Shown here: positions 5,343-10,779 of the stretch, piece by piece | Layout of the letters: each line of letters starts with the position of its first letter | Position numbering within the stretch: position 1 is the stretch's first letter | Assembly: GCA_946887345.1 (NCBI GenBank) | Contig: CAMPKR010000051.1 | Span: 1-10,779, forward strand | Direction: 5' to 3' | Source of the DNA: an uncultured Bacteroidota bacterium | Lineage (GTDB): Bacteria > Bacteroidota > Bacteroidia > Chitinophagales > Chitinophagaceae | Length of the DNA: 10,779 bases | Position numbers and translations under genes: made by a program | Notes under the pieces: generated by a model | Databases searched by the model: none | What the model saw: only the letters and a program-made list of their open reading frames with translations | Told to the model about the DNA's origin: nothing

Positions 5343-7592
5343 ATGCGTAGATCGCAATTTGCTGCTTTTGTAATATTTATATTATTTTCTCTTAACGCCG
5401 CAGACTCTTCTGCCCAGTTCGGGATATTTAAGAAGAAAAAAGACGAACCAAAGAAAACCGTCAACGTCTATGATCTCGATTCTATCATAGACCCCATGAT
5501 ACCTACACAAAGGCAGGTATTCCACAACAAGATAGATAAGGAGCAACGCCGCGCCGACGTATCCGACGGTTCCGTTGATGGTGTCATCTATTATTCCGAT
5601 GACACTGCGCTTACCAATTCCCTCACCCGCAGTATACTAAAGGATATTGACCGCCTCCAGGTAATGATTGAAAACCTGCCTGTCAGCAACAATCCTTCAA
5701 TAGAGAACCAGATGAAGATCCGGTATCTCTCTGCTATATACATTATGGCTACAAAGTATAACCAGGACATGCTGGTAGAACCGGCCAGGTATCGTAAAAT
5801 ACTCGCCAATATGCGCGAGCTCATCATTGCCAGCCACGAAGGCAGGCTGGATGCCTATGCACGCGCCAATGCCAACATGTACACCCTCGCCAACAGTGAG
5901 AAGATACTGGAAGACATTCCCGCTACCCGTGCCTATGTTTTCGCAGAAGTAGGCAGGCAACATCCGCAGGTAATGATCAAACGCCTGAATGAGTTTGCCA
6001 AAGAGCCTTTTGCCTGCGAGATCATTAAGGCTGCCGCGCGCATTGTGCCCAATGACATTTACACATATGTCTCTTCTACCAACTACGACCTCCTAAGTGC
6101 TGTACGCAACTGCGATGACCCGCTGGTAAGGAGCATAGTGAACATTACCGATAATTCGAAGACACCACTCAAGACCCTTTCCTTCCTCGGCGATATACAT
6201 ACGGGCAGGATGACTATTGAGCAGGCTGACAGCATCGCCTCCGATCCTGATGTGTATTACGAGAATCTTGTCCGCCTTAAAATAGAGAACGATACGCTCG
6301 GCCGCGCTACCTACACCAGCGAGCTGGCCTATACCGGCCTCCGCTATGTACGTGAAATGAACGACCTTCACGACGAGCCGGACGCAAGACGCTTCAAGTG
6401 TATTGAGAAAATGAGCCCGCAAACCCTCTACTACCTGATGATCTATGGCCAGGACGAGATCTATACCTCCAGCTTCACAGGCACTTTCAAGCGCATGCTG
6501 GAACGTATGAACCCAACCAGGGGCAATGAATTCCTCGATAGCATACATCATGATAAGTTCCGCACGTTCATAAGAATGTGTGCTGGCTACAACACTCTCG
6601 GCGATTTCCTGGCCACAATGGAAATTGATGAAAAGACCAAACTCATGAGCAGCTTCATTGCCGGCCTTGACAAAGGTGACGATAACGATTTGGAAGATGC
6701 CGTAGACGTGGCCGATGCCTTTGGTAGCATCCGCGATTCTGCCCTTGCTGTCTTCCTGCGCAACCGCGTAAAAGATAACTACGAATTGGCTTACAAATCT
6801 CGCAGCCGCAAAGGGATGGTTGTATACGGACTGATGGCTGCCATCTTTGATGGATCGAAAGCGCTCAGCTCCCAGGACGAAGTGATCCGTCAGAGCCAGA
6901 TACTGAACCTGCCTCCCGTTAACCTCGTTCCGTATAGCAGCCTGGTGAACGATTCAGGCATTGTATATGGGCAAGTCTACTTCTACGGTGATGAGGACGG
7001 AAAAATGTCCTACAACAGTTTTATGGGCAACTTCCGCGATGGCAACTGGAAGGTGAACGTTGAAAAACAGTGGACAACTATCTCATCTATCAAAGGCAAG
7101 AAGGTAGTGATCTACGCCAATAACCCTATACCCGAGCCCGGTGACGAAGAAGCACAGAAAGAACTGAACACTTATCTCAATACCAACGATATCCACCCTA
7201 CCTATATCGTCCACCGCGGACATAGTTACCACCTGCCGCTCACTATGGAGCGCCTGGCTAAGGAGAACAAAATTGTAATGCTAGGTTCCTGCGGGGGTTA
7301 CCACAACCTTGGCGTGGTGCTGAACCACGCCCCTGATGCACACATCATCTCTTCCAAGCAAACGGGTATGGCCGTTATCAACGATGCTATCATCAAGGTG
7401 ATCAACAAAAGACTGCTTGCCGGTCAGGACATCAACTGGATCAACGTCTGGGCAGAAGCAGAACAAATGATGAAAGGTGGTGCAGCACTCAAAGAAAGGT
7501 TCGACGACTACGTACCTCCTTACAAAAATCTTGGCGTGATCTTTATCAAGTCTTATCGCAAGCTCACGGTAGACCTCGCAGCTATCAGGTAG
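5343..7592 (+). CDS. Large secreted protein with putative clan CD (caspase/gingipain-like) C-terminal domain
   Basis: A 749-residue exported protein of unrecognised family. A signal peptide occupies residues 1-25 (ending DSSAQ), followed by a basic FGIFKKKKDEPKK linker. Residues from about 40 to 530 look mainly alpha-helical and repeat-poor. From about 535 a beta-rich part begins (GIVYGQVYFYGDEDG, Gln544), then KGKKVVIYANNP leads into the final domain. That domain has a hydrophobic strand ending in TYIVHRGHSYH (His624, Gly626, His627) and, 23 residues after His627, a second hydrophobic strand ending in KIVMLGSCGGY (Cys650). Hydrophobic strand-H-G and hydrophobic strand-C are the hallmarks of clan CD cysteine peptidases; the short His-Cys distance is nearer to gingipains (C25) than to caspases. 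This is followed by HIISSKQTGMAVINDAII and a tail PYKNLGVIFIKSYRKL. I see no clear type IX secretion C-terminal signal, so a periplasmic or surface-bound location is likely. Proteolytic activity is inferred; a dead fold is possible. Confidence 0.75.
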   Translation: MRRSQFAAFVIFILFSLNAADSSAQFGIFKKKKDEPKKTVNVYDLDSIIDPMIPTQRQVFHNKIDKEQRRADVSDGSVDGVIYYSDDTALTNSLTRSILKDIDRLQVMIENLPVSNNPSIENQMKIRYLSAIYIMATKYNQDMLVEPARYRKILANMRELIIASHEGRLDAYARANANMYTLANSEKILEDIPATRAYVFAEVGRQHPQVMIKRLNEFAKEPFACEIIKAAARIVPNDIYTYVSSTNYDLLSAVRNCDDPLVRSIVNITDNSKTPLKTLSFLGDIHTGRMTIEQADSIASDPDVYYENLVRLKIENDTLGRATYTSELAYTGLRYVREMNDLHDEPDARRFKCIEKMSPQTLYYLMIYGQDEIYTSSFTGTFKRMLERMNPTRGNEFLDSIHHDKFRTFIRMCAGYNTLGDFLATMEIDEKTKLMSSFIAGLDKGDDNDLEDAVDVADAFGSIRDSALAVFLRNRVKDNYELAYKSRSRKGMVVYGLMAAIFDGSKALSSQDEVIRQSQILNLPPVNLVPYSSLVNDSGIVYGQVYFYGDEDGKMSYNSFMGNFRDGNWKVNVEKQWTTISSIKGKKVVIYANNPIPEPGDEEAQKELNTYLNTNDIHPTYIVHRGHSYHLPLTMERLAKENKIVMLGSCGGYHNLGVVLNHAPDAHIISSKQTGMAVINDAIIKVINKRLLAGQDINWINVWAEAEQMMKGGAALKERFDDYVPPYKNLGVIFIKSYRKLTVDLAAIR

Positions 7593-7603
7593 CCGGATAA
7601 CAC

Positions 7604-7661
7604 TTCCCCCTTTGTGCGAGAGATGCTGTGCGTGGGCGAAGGGGGTCAGGGGGATGTCCTT
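7604..7661. repeat. Dispersed intergenic repeat element, copy B
   Basis: A 58-bp element beginning TTCCCCCTTTGTGCG and ending GGGGGTCAGGGGGATGTCC plus TT. Its last 26 bp (7636-7661) are identical to 10697-10722, and the whole element is recognisably the same as 10667-10722. CCCCCTT at the left pairs with AAGGGGG on the right to form an imperfect hairpin with a second, unpaired G-run outside. It fills most of the 94 bp between the large secreted protein gene and the polyphosphate kinase gene. No transposase is near; it resembles REP-type non-autonomous intergenic repeats. Confidence 0.75.
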
Positions 7662-7686
7662 TAAGTAAGCACCAGCAATACACACT

Positions 7687-8427
7687 ATGCAAAAACTCGC
7701 CGATATCGACACCCGCGCCCCCAAAGGCTTCAATAAGGAAGACACCAAAGCCGAGACTGTTAAGATCATAAAGGAACTGGATGAACTCCAGAACCTCCTC
7801 TATGCATCTGCTAAATACTCCATACTCATCATCCTGCAGGGCATGGACGCCAGTGGCAAAGACGGACTCATTAAAGATATTTTTACCGGCATTAATCCCC
7901 ACGGTATTTCCATCAGCTCTTTTAAAGTACCAACAGAAGAAGAACGCTCGCACGATTTCCTTTGGCGCATACACAAGGCTGCACCGGCAAAGGGAACTAT
8001 TAAGATCTTCAACCGCTCTCACTACGAAGACGTGCTCATTACCCGCGTACATGACATGATCGACGACGAAACAGCGAAAAAAAAGATGCAGGCAATAAAC
8101 GATTTTGAGTCCTTGCTGCAAACCCACAACAATACACGCATCCTCAAGTTCTATCTCCACGTATCAAAAGAAGAACAGGCCGAGCGACTCGCTGAGCGCA
8201 TGAAGAACCCCGCCAAAATGTGGAAATACAATCCCCGCGACGAAAAAGAAACCAATCACCGCGAGCGCTACCTTAAGTACTACGAAGAGATATTTCAGCA
8301 CTGCAACCAGCCTGCCTGGCACATCGTCCCCGCCGACCAGAACTGGTACAAAGCACACCTAGTAGCAAAAACCCTCAGGGACGCACTGAAAAAACTGGAC
8401 ATGAAATATCCTTTGATAAAGAAATAG
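7687..8427 (+). CDS. ppk2: Polyphosphate kinase 2, class III-like (polyP:AMP/ADP phosphotransferase)
   Basis: A cytoplasmic enzyme of the PPK2 family, which transfers phosphate between inorganic polyphosphate and nucleotides. It has 246 residues, near the family's core length. The N-terminal helix region reads LADIDTRAPKGFNKEDTKAE and LDELQNLLYA (31-40). The Walker A motif is GMDASGKDG (52-60, Lys58), the SFKVPTEEERSHDFLWRIH segment (78-96) follows, the Walker B region is IFNRSHYEDVLITRVH (107-122), and the lid contains EEQAERLAERMKNPAKMWKYNPRD (162-185). QGMDASGKDG together with FNRSHYEDVL is the form I associate with class III enzymes, which can phosphorylate AMP and ADP; class I enzymes usually have DAAGKGG and NRSWYNR. 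No key residue is missing. It has no obvious promoter of its own, so it may be read through from the upstream gene across the repeat element. Confidence 0.93.
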   Translation: MQKLADIDTRAPKGFNKEDTKAETVKIIKELDELQNLLYASAKYSILIILQGMDASGKDGLIKDIFTGINPHGISISSFKVPTEEERSHDFLWRIHKAAPAKGTIKIFNRSHYEDVLITRVHDMIDDETAKKKMQAINDFESLLQTHNNTRILKFYLHVSKEEQAERLAERMKNPAKMWKYNPRDEKETNHRERYLKYYEEIFQHCNQPAWHIVPADQNWYKAHLVAKTLRDALKKLDMKYPLIKK

Positions 8428-8439
8428 CGTATTAATATT

Positions 8440-8467
8440 GTCGTGGTGAGCGTAGTCGAACCATGAC
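8440..8467. repeat. Palindromic GGTGAGCGTAGTCGAACC-type repeat
   Basis: GTCGTGGT (8440-8447) pairs with ACCATGAC (8460-8467), with one G-T wobble, around the loop GAGCGTAGTCGA. The core GGTGAGCGTAGTCGAACC belongs to a GAGC-(N)-GTCGAA palindrome type that recurs in intergenic regions of many bacteria (from memory). It lies 13 bp after the polyphosphate kinase stop, in the 149-bp gap between convergent genes. There is no T-run after it on either side, so it is not a classical terminator. Confidence 0.6.
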
Positions 8468-8576
8468 GAAGCTGAAATAAAGATATAGAGCGCAATGTCC
8501 TATTCTCAGCGTTTGCCTACGGGAAACAATTTTCTTGCAATGAGAGCCTTGAAATTCGGTTCAACAACTAGCCCGG

Positions 8577-9455
8577 TCAATCCTTTAATCCCCCAAAATC
8601 CCGGTTCAAAAACCTCTTTATATAATAATTCACATCCCCTGCTTCCTCCCATTGCACAAAGTGCCCGCATTTCGCTATCATATGCAGTTCTGCATCCGGG
8701 AACCGGGCAGCGGCTTTCTCAGCCAGTTGCTTAGTGCTTAAGTGATGCAATAGTTTGTTAGGTATCAATGCATCCCTTTCACCGAATATGATCAGTGTGG
8801 GTTGCCGTATCTCCTGCAGCCTGCCATACACAGGCTCATCCAGCATACCATCTATACAGGCCTCTACCATGGCCTTATATTTCTTCGCAGGGTATCGCTG
8901 CTGCAGTTGCACCAGTTCCTCCACCATTCCCCTCGCCTGCTCCGGGAACAGGTAAAAGCTTATCTGCAACGTCTTCTTCAGGCTGTTCGCCTCCGTAGAA
9001 AACATATCAAACAGGTGCAGCGTTGTCTTATACGCCGACTGCTCCCATTCCGTAAATTCCTCAAAACCCGCCGGCGCACATAGCACCAGCTTACTCACCA
9101 CCTTCGGATACTTCAGTGCAACAGTCATTGCTACCTGCCCGCCCATAGAGTGCCCCGCCAGGCAAACCACACCCAGCTTCAGCTTCCCCACAAACTCACA
9201 CACTACTTCCGCAAAGAAGCTCATGCTATAGGCATAGTCCCCCGCCGCCGAATACCCGTTGCCCGGCAGATCTATCGCAATGCACCTGTACTGCGCCCGT
9301 AGTTGTTCTATGTTTTTCTGCCAGCCGAGCGCATAGTTTGCCAGCCCGTGAATGAAGATTATAGTCTGCGTTCCCGCGCCCTCATCTATATACGCTACCC
9401 TGCAGCCCTTTATATCTATGTACCTTTTCTTAAACTCCCTGGCCCCTTCTGTCAT
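8577..9455 (-). CDS. Alpha/beta hydrolase
   Basis: A 292-residue hydrolase of the alpha/beta fold, probably cytoplasmic since no signal peptide is visible. The oxyanion-hole motif is FIHGLAN (34-40), the strand-4 turn is IDLPGNGYS (61-69), the nucleophile elbow is GHSMGG (101-106, Ser103), the acid is Asp228 in FGERDALIP (224-232) and the base is His265 in KCGHFVQWEE (262-271), so the triad is complete. Between Ser and Asp is a helical cap of about 80 residues (roughly 130-215). This layout fits esterases, epoxide hydrolases and C-C bond hydrolases; the substrate cannot be told. The minus strand before the ATG shows TAAATTGG, one mismatch from TAnnTTTG, and an exact TATCTTTG lies further upstream at 9623-9630. 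It converges on the polyphosphate kinase gene and no neighbour suggests a pathway. Confidence 0.92.
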   Translation of the reverse strand: MTEGAREFKKRYIDIKGCRVAYIDEGAGTQTIIFIHGLANYALGWQKNIEQLRAQYRCIAIDLPGNGYSAAGDYAYSMSFFAEVVCEFVGKLKLGVVCLAGHSMGGQVAMTVALKYPKVVSKLVLCAPAGFEEFTEWEQSAYKTTLHLFDMFSTEANSLKKTLQISFYLFPEQARGMVEELVQLQQRYPAKKYKAMVEACIDGMLDEPVYGRLQEIRQPTLIIFGERDALIPNKLLHHLSTKQLAEKAAARFPDAELHMIAKCGHFVQWEEAGDVNYYIKRFLNRDFGGLKD

Positions 9456-9891
9456 GTGTTTCCAATTTACATTTTTTCGTGCAGAGCTGTTGAGGTGCTA
9501 ATTCCCCAGCCCTCTTGTACTGTCCGCTACCATAGTCAACAGTTAATTCTACATTTCCACGAATTGAGTGTAGCTAACAAAATCTTCACACCACGCATCC
9601 CAAAAACAATATAAGTGTAAAACAAAGATAGCTATCCATTAAGAATAGCAGAGCTCTTACGGCAGAGCTTGGGACGTGTAAAAGAATATATCTCAGTTAG
9701 TTGTGGCACACTGTTTTTAATTACACTAACACGAATGCGCAATTCGAAATTAGCCCGAACGGATCATTATGAAACTAAACTATGAACGCCGCTATGAAAC
9801 AGACCCGTGAAAGCTATCATCATGAAAACTTGCTAATGAACCTTTTCTAAAAATATAGAGTAAACATTCACATTTTAAAACTCAGATTACT
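9456..9891. other. 436-bp stretch without a recognised gene
   Basis: This divergent gap between the hydrolase and the Gln/Gly-rich gene has no long reading frame. It contains GCAGAGCT three times (9481-9488, 9648-9655, 9662-9669), the perfect palindrome AGAGCTCT (9650-9657), a 5-bp inverted repeat CGAAT/ATTCG (9732-9736, 9742-9746) and TATGAA three times at 12-13 bp spacing (9768, 9781, 9793). A 22-codon frame at 9782-9850 is present but has no support as a gene. The stretch most likely holds promoters of both genes and may hold a regulator site. Confidence 0.5.
9623..9630 (-). promoter_or_regulatory. Lone TATCTTTG -7-like element
   Basis: The minus strand reads TATCTTTG, an exact match to TAnnTTTG, about 168 bp upstream of the hydrolase ATG. 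No TTG lies at the expected -33 position, so it may be chance in AT-rich DNA. If real, the hydrolase mRNA would have a leader of about 160 bases. Confidence 0.25.
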
Positions 9892-10275
9892 ATGTCAGAA
9901 AACAGGAACCTTGGTTCACAGAACCAAAATCGCGGCGGAAGCCAGGATCAATCATCTCGCTCAGGCCAGCAAGGCCAACAACAAGGCCGACTGGATCGTG
10001 AAGATGATCTGCAACGCCGTGTAACTGACGAAAATCGTGGCGGAAACCAAAGGTCGGAAGGCCAGGAAGAAGAAGACGAATCACTGGAAGGTGGACGTCA
10101 GGGTAACCGCACTAACACTGGCACTGAACAGCAAGGCGCAGGCCGGAGTGGCAGCACTGGTTCAGAAGAACTGGGTCGTCAGGGTCAGCAAGGCCAACAG
10201 GGCCAGCAAGGTGGTCAGCAGCAAGGTGGTCAGCAAGGCAACAAGCCTAATCAGGGCAACCAGGGCAACCGCTAA
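9892..10275 (+). CDS. Gln/Gly-rich intrinsically disordered protein
   Basis: A 127-residue protein made almost entirely of Gln, Gly, Asn, Ser, Arg and Glu. There is no Cys, Trp, Phe, Tyr, His or Ile, only one Val and a handful of Leu, so it cannot form a normal hydrophobic core. Three parts can be seen: a QN/GS-rich start (1-32), a more charged centre with RLDREDDLQRRVTDENRGG (33-51) and EGQEEEDESLEGG (56-68), and a C-terminal GQQG/GNQG tract (96-127). It has no signal peptide or membrane segment, so it should be cytoplasmic. High glycine and hydrophilicity fit the hydrophilin definition used for desiccation- and osmotic-stress proteins, but this is a composition match only. ATG 9892 is the first in frame. 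It stands alone, with 436 bp before it and about 200 bp of structured sequence before the next terminator. It is plausibly real because the frame is intact despite codon variation, but no homologue is recognised. Confidence 0.65.
   Translation: MSENRNLGSQNQNRGGSQDQSSRSGQQGQQQGRLDREDDLQRRVTDENRGGNQRSEGQEEEDESLEGGRQGNRTNTGTEQQGAGRSGSTGSEELGRQGQQGQQGQQGGQQQGGQQGNKPNQGNQGNR
10183..10272 (+). repeat. Low-complexity tandem repeat tract inside the Gln/Gly-rich gene
   Basis: Imperfect short repeats with periods of 9 to 15 bp: GGTGGTCAGCA occurs at 10210 and 10225, and CAGGGCAAC occurs at 10252 and 10261. All periods are multiples of three, so copy-number change would keep the frame and alter the length of the GQQG/GNQG tail. 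Confidence 0.7.
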
Positions 10276-10279
10276 CTAA

Positions 10280-10479
10280 AGATCTTTCCTCAATGCAGTT
10301 TAGATCTCTCAAAATAAAGGTGAAAGCCGGAAATTAGAGAAATATAAAAAGCTTGAGGAAACTTTAAAAGAATGGTAACTTCGGTTACTTCCAAATAATA
10401 GGTACAGACCGTAACAGGTCATCCTATCACTATGAAAAAACATTGAAAGATTGTTTTCAGTTGTGTGTGATTAATGAAA
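10280..10479 (+). ncRNA. Candidate structured RNA or long structured 3' UTR
   Basis: Three successive inverted repeats follow the Gln/Gly-rich stop codon: TTTCCTCAA (10285-10293) with TTGAGGAAA (10353-10361), perfect over 9 bp; GTAAC-TTCG-GTTAC (10375-10388), a stable C-UUCG-G tetraloop hairpin; and GACC (10407-10410) with GGTC (10417-10420). They end in the intrinsic terminator at 10480-10505. There is no reading frame of note and no RNA family is recognised. A 3' UTR of the upstream gene, or a small RNA released from it, is equally possible. Confidence 0.35.
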
Positions 10480-10505
10480 GAAGAGGCATTTTTGAATGCC
10501 TCTTC
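10480..10505 (+). terminator. Intrinsic terminator-like hairpin
   Basis: GAAGAGGCATT (10480-10490) and AATGCCTCTTC (10495-10505) form a perfect 11-bp stem with the loop TTTG, followed by GTTATTT. The T-run is weak, but the stem is the longest perfect one in the window. It most likely ends transcription of the Gln/Gly-rich gene and the structured sequence after it; it could also work on the minus strand. Confidence 0.65.
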
Positions 10506-10558
10506 GTTATTTCCCCCATCCCCCACACTGTTTCCCGCTCTCAAAAATCAAGAACTCC

Positions 10559-10576
10559 CCTCCTGTTTTTAGGAGG
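10559..10576. repeat. CCTCCT/AGGAGG hairpin
   Basis: CCTCCT (10559-10564) pairs with AGGAGG (10571-10576) around GTTTTT. It directly adjoins the GC-rich inverted repeat to its right and may be the outer end of the same repeat unit. Confidence 0.5.
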
Positions 10577-10660
10577 CCCGAACAACGTTTAGTCGGGCGG
10601 GGGTGGCCTCGGCTCAGCCGGCACGGGGTGGTCCACAGCATTGAATCCGCCCGCCTAAAC
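10576..10660. repeat. GC-rich inverted repeat element
   Basis: GTTTAGTCGGGCGG (10587-10600) is the reverse complement, with one mismatch, of CCGCCCGCCTAAAC (10647-10660), with 46 bp between the arms. The middle contains further small dyads (GGCTCAGCC, GTGGTCCAC). A competing hairpin pairs GCCCGA (10576-10581) with TCGGGC (10593-10598), using half of the left arm. It is markedly more GC-rich than its surroundings. No reading frame and no transposase are present, so a non-autonomous repeat or a structured RNA is more likely than a gene. Confidence 0.6.
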
Positions 10661-10666
10661 TAATCA

Positions 10667-10722
10667 TTCCCCCCTTGCGCATAGCCCTGTGCCTGAGCGA
10701 AGGGGGTCAGGGGGATGTCCTT
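10667..10722. repeat. Dispersed intergenic repeat element, copy C
   Basis: A 56-bp second copy of the element at 7604-7661. Both begin TTCCCCC, both have CTGTGC then TG and GCGAA in the middle, and the last 26 bp are identical, including GGGGGTCAGGGGGATGTCC. The two copies differ mainly in the loop, as expected if pairing of the arms is what is kept. It lies between the GC-rich inverted repeat and the terminator at the right edge. Confidence 0.75.
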
Positions 10723-10740
10723 CGCTCGCCCCAAACAAAG

Positions 10741-10764
10741 AAAAAAGCCTCCCACCGGGAGGCT
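10741..10764 (-). terminator. Intrinsic terminator of a minus-strand gene beyond the right edge
   Basis: GCCTCCC (10747-10753) and GGGAGGC (10757-10763) form a 7-bp GC-rich stem, 8 bp with the flanking A-T pair, with the loop ACC. On the minus strand it is followed by TTTTTT and further T-rich sequence, a textbook intrinsic terminator. On the plus strand the T-run is weak. It implies a minus-strand gene ending at or beyond 10779. Confidence 0.75.
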
Positions 10765-10779
10765 CCACTATTTTATTCA

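Noticed and set aside
7281..8160. Minus-strand open frames across the end of the exported-protein gene and ppk2
   Set aside because: They lie antisense to well-supported coding sequence and cross the repeat element; products show no family motifs.
9704..9718. Sigma-54-like promoter starting TGGCAC
   Set aside because: The downstream GC at the fixed 10-bp distance is missing (TT instead).
9782..9850. 22-codon leader-peptide frame upstream of the Gln/Gly-rich gene
   Set aside because: No ribosome site, no attenuator-like hairpin next to it and no run of regulatory codons; likely chance.
10037..10279. Open frame of 80 codons in another frame of the Gln/Gly-rich gene
   Set aside because: Repetitive GC-skewed DNA lacks stops in several frames; the Lys/Ala/Val/Ser-rich product has no domain and no independent start signal.
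10559..10722. CRISPR array
   Set aside because: The repeats are different from one another, not regularly spaced and not separated by spacers.

Overview
The window looks like chromosomal DNA of a Bacteroidota bacterium, probably close to Chitinophagaceae. This is inferred from the Bacteroidota-type serine hydroxymethyltransferase, two small secreted proteins resembling the C-terminal domain of the gliding/type IX secretion protein GldM, several TAnnTTTG-like -7 promoter elements with poor Shine-Dalgarno sites, and lipid- or envelope-directed proteins with Bacteroidota-style signal peptides ending in A-Q. No rRNA, tRNA, CRISPR array, transposase or phage gene was recognised.

Left part (1-2783): an outer-membrane beta-barrel protein cut by the left edge converges, with a 14-bp overlap, on a class I SAM-dependent methyltransferase on the minus strand. 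The methyltransferase is divergent from a periplasmic LolA/RseB-like protein, which in turn converges with a 3-bp gap on a signal peptidase I-like protein. That peptidase appears to carry His where bacterial leader peptidases carry the catalytic Lys.

Middle part (2913-8427) is a plus-strand series: glyA, a tightly coupled pair of small secreted GldM-C-like paralogues, a 749-residue secreted protein, and a class III polyphosphate kinase 2. The 749-residue protein ends in a His/Cys arrangement that suggests a clan CD (caspase/gingipain-like) fold. The pair and the large protein are all predicted to be exported, lie 213 bp apart and are the best candidates here for an undescribed envelope-associated function; any functional link between them is inference from adjacency.

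Right part (8428-10779): an alpha/beta hydrolase on the minus strand, a 436-bp stretch without a recognised gene, then a short Gln/Gly-rich, almost fully hydrophilic disordered protein. The last 504 bp hold no recognised gene but are rich in structure: a series of hairpins (including a C-UUCG-G tetraloop) ending in an intrinsic terminator, a GC-rich inverted repeat, a dispersed repeat element also found at 7604-7661, and a terminator facing a minus-strand gene beyond the right edge.

All functions are read from motifs and remembered family patterns; no database search was possible.
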